The position numbers and the translations under genes were made by a program. The notes under the pieces were generated by a model that had not been told where the DNA came from, searched no databases, and worked only from the letters and a program-made list of their open reading frames with translations. A stretch of DNA of 62,620 nucleotides, taken from positions 1-62,620 of the forward strand of contig NZ_JADILO010000027.1 in NCBI RefSeq assembly GCF_015278125.1, in the 5' to 3' direction. The stretch comes from Vibrio fluminensis (GTDB lineage: Bacteria > Pseudomonadota > Gammaproteobacteria > Enterobacterales > Vibrionaceae). Below, piece after piece: positions 16,682-25,764 of this stretch (its first letter is position 1; each line of letters opens with the position of its first letter).

Positions 16682-16917
16682 TACAAGTAAAGCGATATTT
16701 TACTTTGTTTTGCGACTTCTTTACTTAGTATCATCTCGAGATCAAACTTCTCTCTCCATGCATTTCCTCTCACGTACTGATAACATGCTGATTAAAAAGC
16801 GCGAATAAAATCAAATCGCCCTTGCCAAATGGCAGCTACAATTTCAAAAACGATTCAGAATTCACTTTCTGGGTACGATTAAGAACCTCATAAACTATAA
16901 AAACAGAGGATGATATT

Positions 16918-18180
16918 TTGCTGGAACATCATGTACGTAATTACATTGCAGCCAAACTCGCTGATGTAGGAATCAACAGTGATCCTTATGGCATTGAACT
17001 AACCAGCGTATTTGTTTTGTCCGTGTTGGCGATTGCTGTCATAAGCTACCTAATTGTCCACCACGTCATTGTTCGCTCGGTGAAAAACGTACTGCAAAAA
17101 ACCAATAAACCGCTCAGTGAGAGCCTAGCCAAATACGACCTACTCGGGAAAATCTCTTTATTAATCCCTGTGATGATTCTCGATGTACTGATCCCAATCG
17201 CGGTTGGGCATTACAGCTTGCTGGCAGGTATTCTCGATCGCCTATTGGGTATATTGATTGTGCTGATGGTCACTTGGGTGGTGTTTGCTCTACTCGACGC
17301 CCTTAACGACATTGCCACCTTTAAAGGCATCACGCGTAAGATGCCAATCAAGAGCTTTGTCCAGCTGACGAAGCTGTTTACCTTCTTTGTCGGCCTGATA
17401 ATCGCAGTTTCCATCCTTGCGAATGAATCACCGGTAATTTTCCTCTCTGGTTTAGGTGTCGCGACTGGCTTTGTAATGCTGGTGTTTAAAGACACAATTC
17501 TGGGTTTTGTCGCCGGTATTCAGCTCTCGGCTAACCAAATGATCAGCCTCAATGATTGGATTCAAATGGATGCTTACGGTGCCAATGGTACGGTAGAGGA
17601 GATCTCGTTAACCACCGTTAAAGTGAGAAACTTCGATAACACCATCAGCATGTTGCCAGCATACGCACTGGTGCAAAACGCCTTCATCAACTGGCAAGGG
17701 ATGTCAGATTCAGGCGGCCGACGCATTAAACGTGCGGTGAATATTGATGTAACCTCGATTCGTTTTATGGACGATGAGGAAATTGAATCACTGAAGAAAA
17801 TCCGCATTTTACGTCAGTATATCTATGAGAAATCTCGTGATATTGACGAGTACAATCAAGGTCTAGAAGTAGAAGATAGAGAGACAGGCAACCTGCGCCA
17901 AATGACCAATCTGGGGCTGTTCCGCGCTTACCTTAATGCTTATCTGCGCGCCAATAACGATATTCATCAATATATGTTGATTATGGTTCGACAGCTTGAG
18001 CCGACTCCTGAAGGTATTCCTCTACAGGTGTATGCGTTTTGTAATGATGTCGATTGGGCTACGTATGAAGGGGTTCAAGCGGATTTGTTCGATCATATCT
18101 ACTCCGCGATGCCGATGTTTGGACTGCGTCCTTATCAAACCTTAACCAGTCACGATGCTCAACACATCAAGTTAAGCTAA
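16918..18180 (+). CDS. MscS-family mechanosensitive channel, YbdG type
   Basis: A 420-residue MscS-family channel. About five hydrophobic segments span residues 20-200, then the pore-lining helix and beta domain: LGVATGFVMLVFKDTILGFVAGIQLS, then DWIQMDAYGANGTVEEISLTTVKVRNFDNT and ISMLPAYAL. The insertion and length fit the YbdG (MscM) subgroup and not the short MscS. It probably helps survival of hypoosmotic shock at the inner membrane. The start is TTG at 16918: AGAGGA lies seven bases before it and the nearby ATG at 16910 is out of frame. It is preceded by 290 bases with the sitA promoter and terminated by a clear hairpin. Confidence 0.9.
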   Translation: MLEHHVRNYIAAKLADVGINSDPYGIELTSVFVLSVLAIAVISYLIVHHVIVRSVKNVLQKTNKPLSESLAKYDLLGKISLLIPVMILDVLIPIAVGHYSLLAGILDRLLGILIVLMVTWVVFALLDALNDIATFKGITRKMPIKSFVQLTKLFTFFVGLIIAVSILANESPVIFLSGLGVATGFVMLVFKDTILGFVAGIQLSANQMISLNDWIQMDAYGANGTVEEISLTTVKVRNFDNTISMLPAYALVQNAFINWQGMSDSGGRRIKRAVNIDVTSIRFMDDEEIESLKKIRILRQYIYEKSRDIDEYNQGLEVEDRETGNLRQMTNLGLFRAYLNAYLRANNDIHQYMLIMVRQLEPTPEGIPLQVYAFCNDVDWATYEGVQADLFDHIYSAMPMFGLRPYQTLTSHDAQHIKLS

Positions 18181-18195
18181 CCCCTCGCGAGTAAA

Positions 18196-18222
18196 AAGGG
18201 CCAATCATCTGATTGGCCCTTA
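18196..18222. terminator. Terminator after the YbdG-type channel
   Basis: The stem AAGGGCCAATC / GATTGGCCCTT with an ATCT loop lies between two converging genes. The flanking A-run on the left supports use on the minus strand as well. Confidence 0.8.
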
Positions 18223-18253
18223 GCATTCTGAGTCGTTGTTTTAGTCACAAGTA

Positions 18254-18853
18254 CTAGCTTTTCAATTCAAAGCGTAAAAACTCACTGTCTTCGTAAAGCA
18301 CATTATGGCTAAATTGCTCAAACTTATACACAGAGCTTAACACTGCAGAGCGTTCATAGACACTTGCTCTGACCAAAAACGTAATCGGAGCCACCATGTT
18401 GCCTTCAGCAGAGAAGTGATTATTGAGATCCGCGGCGAGAACACAAACAAAGTCCTTACCCTGTTGAAAGTTAAGATCAACGTCGTGCGGAGAGGAAAGT
18501 AGCACAGTCAAACCCAGATCTTTCTCGATTGAGCGCACTAATAACAAATACTCTTCAAGTTGAGTCAGAGAGTCGCCCTCACTGAAATTAATCAACTCAA
18601 GGAACATCTTCTCAAGGTTATAGTTATTACCTTGTGAATGCTGAATCAATACTTTAATTTTCTTCTTCAACAGCTTATAGCGTTGCGAAGCCGCTTGCTT
18701 TTTTAGCCAAAGGCGAAACAGCGAGTTCTTGTCAGCGACATTGAGGCGACGCCCTTTATCGAGCTGATGAAATTCAATGTGTAACAAAGCACTTAGAGCC
18801 AATTCTCTAAGTAATAAATGAATGCGTTCTTGTGGTGATAAAAGAGGTTTCAA
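18254..18853 (-). CDS. Conserved-looking hypothetical protein, 199 aa
   Basis: I do not recognise this protein. It is soluble, with no signal peptide or membrane segment, and is mixed helical: a leucine-rich N-terminal helix (RIHLLLRELALSALLHIEFHQ split by a Lys/Arg stretch), a Lys-rich segment (RYKLLKKKIKVLIQ) near residues 58-72, then a region alternating strands and helices. Codon use and composition match its neighbours, so it looks like a real native gene. It stands alone between two intergenic regions and converges on the channel gene. Confidence 0.7.
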   Translation of the reverse strand: MKPLLSPQERIHLLLRELALSALLHIEFHQLDKGRRLNVADKNSLFRLWLKKQAASQRYKLLKKKIKVLIQHSQGNNYNLEKMFLELINFSEGDSLTQLEEYLLLVRSIEKDLGLTVLLSSPHDVDLNFQQGKDFVCVLAADLNNHFSAEGNMVAPITFLVRASVYERSAVLSSVYKFEQFSHNVLYEDSEFLRFELKS

Positions 18854-19183
18854 AACTACTTATTAACTAGGGTAACGAGAGAAAGACTCATGCCTATTGT
18901 GCAGGCGCTGGTTGTTGCTAACCAGATAACCATCTACTGTCTCAATGCAGCGATGTTGAGTAACCTTTTTGGGCTTGTTAGCTCAAGAGGCAAGAGAATA
19001 ACCAAATATAAAATGCTTGTACAGTGGGATGAAAAACCAACAGTGCTTCCATGCCACAATTTGACTCAATTTATTAAATATTCATCGACCTTGCGGTGGA
19101 TCAAGCTTCATGTTTATTTCATGCAAGCTTCAAGTTGAGTTGACTAGACTCAATAATGAGTATGCCAAAGCAAGGAGGCAGCC
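18854..19183. other. Intergenic stretch, no convincing gene
   Basis: This 330-bp region holds an 82-codon plus-strand frame (18890-19138) that lacks a ribosome site and any family pattern; I do not call it a gene. A loose inverted pair AAGCTT ... AAGCTT occurs near 19102-19128. It probably contains the promoter for the 97-residue protein that follows. Confidence 0.6.
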
Positions 19184-19477
19184 ATGATTGCAACCCATAG
19201 AAAATACTGTTTATCCAACCGCCCTAACTTACATGCCCACTTTGAAGTTAACCCGATAGGAAAACTAGACGTGGAGATCATCGAACTTCAGGAGCATCAC
19301 ACTACCGAGTTTGACGATCTGACTTTCAAATCAAAAGGCAATTGTATCGAGGTGAGTGGTAAAGAACATTCCGTGCCTTGGCAATGTAATTTAGCGGTGT
19401 CTGACGCATTGGAACTCTCCACTCTTATTGAAGAAGCTAACGAAGAATACGAAGTGTTAATGCGGGATTTGATGTAG
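19184..19477 (+). CDS. Hypothetical protein, 97 aa
   Basis: Not recognised. It is an acidic soluble protein. The middle is strand-rich (HAHFEVNPIGKLDVEIIEL) and the C-terminus is a helix rich in Glu (SDALELSTLIEEANEEYEVL). It is probably real: a near-perfect ribosome site (AAGGAGG, seven bases before the ATG) precedes it and a terminator follows within 40 bases, so it forms a complete single-gene unit. Confidence 0.72.
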   Translation: MIATHRKYCLSNRPNLHAHFEVNPIGKLDVEIIELQEHHTTEFDDLTFKSKGNCIEVSGKEHSVPWQCNLAVSDALELSTLIEEANEEYEVLMRDLM

Positions 19478-19510
19478 TGTCCTAAACCGATAAAGAACAC
19501 TGTTGCCGTT

Positions 19511-19534
19511 AAACCTCCATTTTGGAGGTTTTTT
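19511..19534 (+). terminator. Terminator after the 97-aa gene
   Basis: AACCTCC / GGAGGTT with a five-base loop followed by TTTTTA on the plus strand. Confidence 0.88.
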
Positions 19535-19659
19535 ATTCGCCTAAACCGACAAAATAAAATTCTTTGTCGTCTCCAATGAAAACCTTTACCGTAACGTATA
19601 GAAACTGTGAGTTCTTAATATGTTTGCCATACTTAAACTCTGGCATTCTGATCCATAAC

Positions 19660-19732
19660 TATACCCAAGTGGCTTTGACGGTTGAGAACTGAGGTTTGAG
19701 AGCCGAGAAGCGAGAAAGGCTACTTGGGTATA
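19660..19732. repeat. 73-bp terminal-inverted-repeat element
   Basis: The ends TATACCCAAGTGG and CTACTTGGGTATA form a 13-bp inverted repeat with one mismatch. The interior is short and G/A-rich with no coding capacity. The ends resemble those of the 281-bp element at 61712-61992 (TATACTCAAGT), suggesting one family of non-autonomous repeats. It ends five bases before an in-frame ATG of the GNAT-nitrilase gene. Confidence 0.72.
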
Positions 19733-19769
19733 TTTAATGGAAGAAAAGAAAAAAGGACAGGCAGAATAT

Positions 19770-21317
19770 ATGGATGGCAACACTCCCAAGCTTTCTCTGC
19801 GCACAATTGAACCCACAGATTACCCTGAACTCGCCACACTAATGGACCTCGTTTTTCATGATGTGGGTGGATCTTGGCCACGTTTAACCATCATGGATCT
19901 GATCCATCAGTTTCCCGATGGGCAAATTTGTATTGAGGACAATGGTAAAATAGTCGGTGCTGCGCTCACCATCAAGGTCAACTACAACCGCTTCTCTTTG
20001 CCTCACCTTTACACTGATATCATCAATGAAAACAATGTGATTCAAAACCAAGTAACTGGCGATGCGATGTATGGCTTGGATGTATTTGTTCACCCTGACT
20101 ATCGTGGTTTACGTTTAGGCCGCCGCTTGTACGATGCGCGCAAAGAGCTCTGTCGCAGTAAAAACTATAAGGCGATTTTAGCCGGTGGACGTATCCCCAA
20201 TTACCACCAGCACGCCGATGAACTGAGCGTGACCGAGTACATCGAGAAAGTACAACGCCGAGAGTTACACGACCCGATCCTCTCATTCCAGCTTGCGAAC
20301 GGCTTTGATGTTAAACGCATCATGCGTGGTTACTTGCCAGAAGATGACGCCTCACAGGGTTATGCCACCCTACTAGAATGGGACAATTTCTTTTATGAAG
20401 AAGACATTGAATCTATCCATGATGTCGAGAAAACGTTAGTCCGCATTGGTGTGGTACAGTGGCAAATGCGTGCGATGCACGATTTGAATGACCTAATCGA
20501 CCAAGCCGAATTCTTTATCTCGTCACTTGCTAATTACAAGGCCGACTTTGCACTGTTTCCTGAGTTTTTCAACGCGCCACTCATGGGGCTGCAAAAAGGG
20601 CAAAATTCGGTAGAAGCAATCCGCTTTTTAGCCGAGTTTACCGAAGAGATCAAAAATCGTTTCTCTCAAATGGCGGTGACCTACAACATCAACATCATTG
20701 CCGGTAGCATGCCGGAGATCCGTGATGGTAAATTGTATAACGTTGCTTACTTATTGCAACGTGATGGTCAAATCAACGCCCAAGATAAGATCCACATTAC
20801 CCCGCATGAAGAGAAAGACTGGGTCATCGATGGCGGTGACAAGGTGCATGTATTTGAAACCGATGCGGGTAAAGTGGGTATTTTGATCTGTTACGACAGT
20901 GAGTTCCCTGAACTGGGGCGCATGATGGCAGAAGAAGGGGTGCAGATCCTATTTGTACCATTTTGGACTGACACTAAAAACGGCTATCAACGGGTTCGAC
21001 TCTGCTCACAAGCACGTGCGATTGAAAACGAGTGCTATGTCGCGATTGGCGGCAGCGTAGGTAACTTGCCAAGAGTGGATAACGTTGATATTCAGTACGC
21101 ACAATCTGCGGTGTTCTCGCCATCGGATATCTACTTCCCACATGATGCGACGTTAACCGAAGCCAATGCCAATACTGAAATGATCATCTTTGCCGATGTC
21201 GATCTCACCAAACTCAAGCAGCTCAATACCGAGGGTTCAGTGACGAACCTCCGTCACCGTCGACTTGATCTCTATGGCGGCTTTACTTGCGCCAAAGAGG
21301 GACCAAACGAAGAGTAA
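19770..21317 (+). CDS. GNAT acetyltransferase fused to carbon-nitrogen hydrolase
   Basis: A 515-residue two-domain protein. Residues 10-200 are a GNAT domain (LRTIEPTDYPELATLMDLVF, then YGLDVFVHPDYRGLRLGRRLYDARK acetyl-CoA motif). Residues about 220-505 are a nitrilase-superfamily amidohydrolase with the catalytic triad positions Glu in FPEFFNAPLMG, Lys in QDKIHITPHE and Cys in ILICYDSEFPELGRM. This fusion is a known family (YhcX-like) with uncharacterised substrate, perhaps an N-acylated amine or amide. I prefer the ATG at 19770 because it follows ACAGG by eight bases; the upstream ATG at 19737 abuts a repeat element and adds 11 Lys/Glu-rich residues. Confidence 0.9.
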   Translation: MDGNTPKLSLRTIEPTDYPELATLMDLVFHDVGGSWPRLTIMDLIHQFPDGQICIEDNGKIVGAALTIKVNYNRFSLPHLYTDIINENNVIQNQVTGDAMYGLDVFVHPDYRGLRLGRRLYDARKELCRSKNYKAILAGGRIPNYHQHADELSVTEYIEKVQRRELHDPILSFQLANGFDVKRIMRGYLPEDDASQGYATLLEWDNFFYEEDIESIHDVEKTLVRIGVVQWQMRAMHDLNDLIDQAEFFISSLANYKADFALFPEFFNAPLMGLQKGQNSVEAIRFLAEFTEEIKNRFSQMAVTYNINIIAGSMPEIRDGKLYNVAYLLQRDGQINAQDKIHITPHEEKDWVIDGGDKVHVFETDAGKVGILICYDSEFPELGRMMAEEGVQILFVPFWTDTKNGYQRVRLCSQARAIENECYVAIGGSVGNLPRVDNVDIQYAQSAVFSPSDIYFPHDATLTEANANTEMIIFADVDLTKLKQLNTEGSVTNLRHRRLDLYGGFTCAKEGPNEE

Positions 21318-21542
21318 CCCGACCCGACAGCCAGCCGCGAGCCCAGCCTCGCGGCTTTCTCTACTCGCAACCTGTTAGCAAATAACCTTTCGCTTCGTAA
21401 AAAGGCCCACTCGGCTTACAACAAAAAGCATCAATAACCGTTACTTCCTCACAGTTAATTCGACTACGGTTGAGTAAAGTAGAACGAGAAAACTATTCTG
21501 GATGATCAAGTGCAACGCGCTAACGCTGCTTTGGAGGTCGAT

Positions 21543-22862
21543 ATGGAATTAGTGCATCATGGTGGTAAACATACGGTGACGGGTTCATGCCATGAACTCA
21601 GCTCTGATGGTCAATCTATCTTAGTTGATTGCGGTTTGTTTCAAGGCGCAGATGAGCGGCCACTAGAAATCGACTTTGCTATCGAACACATCTCTGCCCT
21701 ACTGCTTACTCATGCTCATATCGATCATATTGGTCGAGTTCCTTGGTTAGTCGGACATGGTTTTTATCAACCTATCTACTGCACGGAAGCGACCGCAGAA
21801 CTGATTCCACTGATGCTTGAAGATGGTCTAAAACTTCAACTTGGACTCAACAATAAAGAAGTCCAATACGTCCTCAATCAAATCGACTGTCTACTACGCC
21901 CACAACCTTATAACCAATGGTTTAGCATCGACCCAGAAGGCAAATTGCCACTTAAAGCGCGTTTTCAGCCCGCGGGGCACATACTCGGCTCCTCCTACAT
22001 CGAAGTGCAGCTAGGTAATGGCGAAATCGTGCTGTTTTCCGGTGATTTAGGCCCAAGTAATACACCACTACTGCCCGACCCAATCTCACCCGAACGAGCG
22101 GATTATCTGCTGATTGAAACCACCTACGGAAATAAGCGTCACGATGAAATAGAGAGCCGCGCCGAACGGTTGAAGGCGATCATCGATCGCTCCTTAGCTG
22201 ATGGCGGTGCGATACTGATCCCCGCTTTCAGTGTTGGTCGGACTCAAGAGCTATTATTCGATATCGAGCAGCTGATCTATGAGCACAAAATCGATATCAA
22301 TATACCGATTATTCTCGACTCACCCATGGCGCAAAAAGTCACTGAGTCATATCGAAGCTTTAAAAAGCTCTGGGGAGAAGAAGCCAAAGACCGCCTGGCG
22401 GCTTCACGTCACCCACTGGCATTTGAGCAATGCATCACTGTCGATGACCACCGATACCATCTCAAACTGGTGAATCGACTGAAATCAACTGGCGAAGCAT
22501 CGATTGTCGTGGCTGCATCTGGAATGTGTCAAGGCGGACGGATCATGGATTATCTTAAGGCGCTACTACCAGATGAACGCACGGATGTTTTGCTGGCGGG
22601 TTATCAAGCTCAAGGAACCCTTGGTCGTGCAATTCAAAGTGGTGAGATGTTAGTCGACATTGATCAAGAAGAAGTGGAAATTAACGCTCAAGTACACACG
22701 ATGTCTGGCTATTCAGCCCATGCAGACCAAGCTGATTTGCTCAAATTTATTCAAGGCATTGAGCCCAAGCCTAAAATCATCCACTTAATTCATGGCGAAG
22801 ACGAAAGTAAACGAGAGTTTGCTACGCAACTGCGTAATTTAGGCTATCAAGTGGTTGAGTAA
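21543..22862 (+). CDS. Metallo-beta-lactamase/beta-CASP RNA-specificity hydrolase
   Basis: A 439-residue beta-CASP metallo-hydrolase, the fold of CPSF73-like RNA nucleases. The metal site is THAHIDHIGR near residue 60; further ligands are in FSGDLG and LIHGED. The beta-CASP and RMMBL region contains PAFSVGRTQELLF, ASGMCQGGRIMDYL and VHTMSGYSAHADQADLL near the C-terminus. The likely activity is RNA cleavage or processing, though bacterial members of this group are poorly studied. The ATG at 21543 has GGAGG five bases upstream, clearly the best start; a GTG 33 bases earlier is rejected. Confidence 0.9.
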   Translation: MELVHHGGKHTVTGSCHELSSDGQSILVDCGLFQGADERPLEIDFAIEHISALLLTHAHIDHIGRVPWLVGHGFYQPIYCTEATAELIPLMLEDGLKLQLGLNNKEVQYVLNQIDCLLRPQPYNQWFSIDPEGKLPLKARFQPAGHILGSSYIEVQLGNGEIVLFSGDLGPSNTPLLPDPISPERADYLLIETTYGNKRHDEIESRAERLKAIIDRSLADGGAILIPAFSVGRTQELLFDIEQLIYEHKIDINIPIILDSPMAQKVTESYRSFKKLWGEEAKDRLAASRHPLAFEQCITVDDHRYHLKLVNRLKSTGEASIVVAASGMCQGGRIMDYLKALLPDERTDVLLAGYQAQGTLGRAIQSGEMLVDIDQEEVEINAQVHTMSGYSAHADQADLLKFIQGIEPKPKIIHLIHGEDESKREFATQLRNLGYQVVE

Positions 22863-22893
22863 CTGAATAACCTCAATATGACCGATAAGAAAA

Positions 22894-22922
22894 GAGCTCC
22901 ATCTAATACAAGAATGGAGCTC
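22894..22922. terminator. Hairpin after the beta-CASP gene
   Basis: A perfect 9-bp stem GAGCTCCAT / ATGGAGCTC with an 11-base loop lies between converging genes. The T-tract on the plus strand is weak; a run AAAA on its left would serve the minus strand. Confidence 0.6.
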
Positions 22923-22969
22923 TATTGCTAAAGGGGAGTGCTAATTGACTAAATTAAGCGTGCTTACCT

Positions 22970-24481
22970 TTAAGCGGTAACAGGTTGATGACCACTGGCT
23001 CCACTATTCATGGCATCAGCAACAAACTGCGCCCTTGCGCCTAGAATCACTTGCACACCGTGCTTACCGACTTTGATTACGCCCATAGCACCAAGATCAT
23101 TAATACCATCTTCATCAATTAATGACTGATCTTTCACTTCAAGACGCAAACGAGTGATACAGGCGCCAACAGTAGTGATGTTGCCACGTCCGCCAAGCAG
23201 TTTAGTAATTTCTGCTGCTAGCTCATCATTTTCAAGCGTGATTTCTTTACGCTCAGTATCTTCTCGACCGACCGTTTTGAAATCAAACTTACGAATCGCA
23301 AAGCGGAATACTGAGTAGTAAATCGCGAACATGCACGAGCCCCACAATAGAACGTTCACCCAGTTGGTTTTAAAGCCATCCATCGCTGGTAATACACCAA
23401 ATGAAACGAAATCGATAATACCTGCAGAGAAGGTTTTACCAATATGAACATCAAGTGCATAAGTCACCGCGTAAGAGACCCCCGCCATAATGGCTGAGAA
23501 CACGTACAGCAGCGGCGCAACGAAGATAAAGGCAAACTCAACTGGCTCAGTAATACCAGTGACAAACGAGGTTAATGCAGCTGAACCTAAGATGCCTGCG
23601 GCAATCTTTTTGTTCTTGTCATTGGCTTCGTGGTACATCGCTAAACACGCTGCTGGGAAAGCAAACATGTAGATAGCAAAGTTACCTGATAGGAATTTAC
23701 CCGCATCAACATACTCTTCAGTTGAGAATGTTTTCACGCCATCTTCAAGCATCTTGAACCAAATCGTGTGGTCACCATTAACCACTGTACCTGCCGCGGT
23801 AGTGTACTCACCGAACGAGAACCAATAAGGGCTGTAGAAAATATGGTGCAGACCAACCGGGATCAGGGCACGCTCCATAAAGCCATAAATAAAGGTAGAG
23901 ATGTACATATTACCGCTATTCGCCATATGCGAGAGCGCGTCGATACCTGATTGGATGTAAGACCAAATGTAAGGCAGGATCAAACCAATCAGGAACGCCG
24001 AAAATGCAGTAACAATAGGAACAAAGCGTTTACCCGCAAAGAAGCCAAGGAAGTCTGGTAGTTTGGTATCAAAGAACTTTTGATACATGAATGCGGCGAG
24101 TATACCGGCAATCAAACCACCAAAAACACCGGTTTGCAGGGTTGGAATGCCCATCACCATCGCATAGCGGCCACCCGCCATTGCCATTTCAGGCGTAATA
24201 CCTAATGCGACGCCCATCGTGGCATTCATCACCGCCATCGCCACAATCGCCGCAAGTGCTGCAATACCAGATTCTTTGGTTAAGCCGACCGCTGCACCAA
24301 CCGCAAACAGCAAAGCGAGGTTATCAAAAATAACCCCACCAGCGCGCATCATTAGCGGCATGTCGAGTTTTGCGCCGAAAGCCAATAATAGACCTGCGGC
24401 AGGGAGAATAGAGATTGGTAACATCAAAGCTTTCCCGATGGAGGAAAGCTTGGATAGACCACCTTTTAGACCTTCTATCAT
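22970..24481 (-). CDS. ptsG: PTS glucose-type transporter, EIIBC
   Basis: A 503-residue phosphotransferase permease. The EIIC membrane domain (about residues 1-390) starts LKGGLSKLSSIGKALMLPIS and contains the sugar-site region GITEPVEFAFIFVAP. The EIIB domain (about 420-495) has the phosphocysteine motif GACITRLRLEVKD. There is no EIIA, so phosphate would come from a separate EIIA-Glc (Crr). Sequence is in the glucose/maltose/GlcNAc family; glucose is the best guess, but glucosamine or a MalX-like sugar is possible. The ATG at 24481 is chosen over one nine codons upstream because it opens the family N-terminus. Confidence 0.87.
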   Translation of the reverse strand: MIEGLKGGLSKLSSIGKALMLPISILPAAGLLLAFGAKLDMPLMMRAGGVIFDNLALLFAVGAAVGLTKESGIAALAAIVAMAVMNATMGVALGITPEMAMAGGRYAMVMGIPTLQTGVFGGLIAGILAAFMYQKFFDTKLPDFLGFFAGKRFVPIVTAFSAFLIGLILPYIWSYIQSGIDALSHMANSGNMYISTFIYGFMERALIPVGLHHIFYSPYWFSFGEYTTAAGTVVNGDHTIWFKMLEDGVKTFSTEEYVDAGKFLSGNFAIYMFAFPAACLAMYHEANDKNKKIAAGILGSAALTSFVTGITEPVEFAFIFVAPLLYVFSAIMAGVSYAVTYALDVHIGKTFSAGIIDFVSFGVLPAMDGFKTNWVNVLLWGSCMFAIYYSVFRFAIRKFDFKTVGREDTERKEITLENDELAAEITKLLGGRGNITTVGACITRLRLEVKDQSLIDEDGINDLGAMGVIKVGKHGVQVILGARAQFVADAMNSGASGHQPVTA

Positions 24482-24616
24482 AGTTATAATCCATTTGTTG
24501 TTATACACGTTGCCAACAACAATTCTATCGATTGATATCCAGTCTAAGGTTGCAATTTGCTATAGGTTTGTAAGTCTGCTCTTACAATCAGTTAGCGCAC
24601 GATTTCGCGCTCTACA

Positions 24617-24645
24617 AGTATTTGGATCATGATGATCCAAATACT
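24617..24645. other. 29-bp near-perfect palindrome
   Basis: AGTATTTGGATCAT, a single G, then ATGATCCAAATACT: 14-bp arms around one base. It starts immediately after the yedI stop codon (24646-24648, minus strand) and ends 136 bases upstream of ptsG. There is no T-tract, so it is either a terminator without U-run or a protein-binding operator for ptsG. Confidence 0.9.
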
Positions 24646-25566
24646 CTATTTACTTGGTTTCACCCGCTGGTACAGACTAATGACCGCCAGAATAATGTAG
24701 CCGCTGATAAGACCCACAATGCCATTACCGATCACCGAATACGTTGCGGATACGTAAGGCACACTCGGTAATATGCTCAATACACCTTCTAAGCCATGAT
24801 GAACGAACGGCAAGCTGTGCACTACGATTCCCCCCCCCACAAGAAACATCGCGATAGTGCCCACCACCGTCAATATTTTCATCAATTTAGGCGCAGTGGC
24901 AACTAAGCCGTCACCGAGCGAACCCATTACGCCTTTGCCTGCACTCTTACGCTGAAGATAAAAGCCAAGGTCATCCATTTTAACAATGCCCGCCACTAAG
25001 CCATACACACCGATAGTCATTAGGATGGCGATTAAACTCATCACTAACACCTGCGTAATAAACGGGTGTCCTTGCACGGTGCCAAGCGCAATCACAATAA
25101 TCTCTGCCGAGAGAATAAAGTCGGTTCGGATCGCACCTTTGATTTTTCGCTGCTCATAGTCGGCTAAATCCGCTTCACTTTGTTCAATCTGTTGATCTTC
25201 CTCTGAGCCGTGAGATTCTGCATCATGGTGATGAAAAAACTTTTCATGGATTTTTTCTGCCCCTTCAAAGCAAAGAAACAAACCACCAATCAACAGCAGT
25301 GGTGTGATTAACCACGGCGCTATCGAGCTAATCAATAATGCTGCGGGAACCAATATCAGCTTATTTTTAAACGAACCTTTCGCCACTCCCCATACCACCG
25401 GAATTTCACGCTCTGCTCGTACACCTGATACTTGCTGCGCGTTAAGCGCTAAATCATCTCCTAACACGCCAGCGGTCTTTCGAGCCGCCACTTTTGACAT
25501 CAATGCCACATCATCAAGCACCGTTGCAATGTCATCTAAAAGCGTCAGTAAACTAAGTCCTGCCAT
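24646..25566 (-). CDS. yedI: DUF808 inner-membrane protein, YedI family
   Basis: A 306-residue membrane protein. The N-terminus LLTLLDDIATVLDDVALMSKVAARKTAGVLGDDLALNAQQVSG is the DUF808 hallmark (quoted in parts), with several transmembrane helices (for example LILVPAALLISSIAPWLITPLLLIGG in the first third) and a His-rich cytoplasmic loop KFFHHHDAESHG. Function is unknown. It contains a run of nine G residues in its coding strand (24830-24838) within codons for Val-Gly-Gly-Gly, a possible slippage site. Confidence 0.88.
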   Translation of the reverse strand: MAGLSLLTLLDDIATVLDDVALMSKVAARKTAGVLGDDLALNAQQVSGVRAEREIPVVWGVAKGSFKNKLILVPAALLISSIAPWLITPLLLIGGLFLCFEGAEKIHEKFFHHHDAESHGSEEDQQIEQSEADLADYEQRKIKGAIRTDFILSAEIIVIALGTVQGHPFITQVLVMSLIAILMTIGVYGLVAGIVKMDDLGFYLQRKSAGKGVMGSLGDGLVATAPKLMKILTVVGTIAMFLVGGGIVVHSLPFVHHGLEGVLSILPSVPYVSATYSVIGNGIVGLISGYIILAVISLYQRVKPSK

Positions 25567-25697
25567 TGGTTACCCTTACTCATCTGCAATGCCTATCTTG
25601 CGCACGACACGCGCAAAAAATAGCTTTTAGATCATCATAAGCCAAAAACCCCGACTTGGTACGCGCATTGTTGGATGGCAAGATGTCCATGAAACAG

Positions 25698-25724
25698 AAA
25701 AGGCGCCATTTATGGCGCCTTTTT
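25698..25724. terminator. Terminator after metY
   Basis: A 12-bp stem AAAAGGCGCCAT / ATGGCGCCTTTT; flanking A and T runs make it effective in either direction. It is 40 bases past the metY stop. Confidence 0.9.
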
Positions 25725-25764
25725 AAACAAATTCAGACTGTTAAAACTTAGTTTTCAGTTTTTA

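Noticed and set aside
18890..19138. 82-codon plus-strand frame
   Set aside because: Lacks a ribosome site, codon bias and any recognisable pattern.
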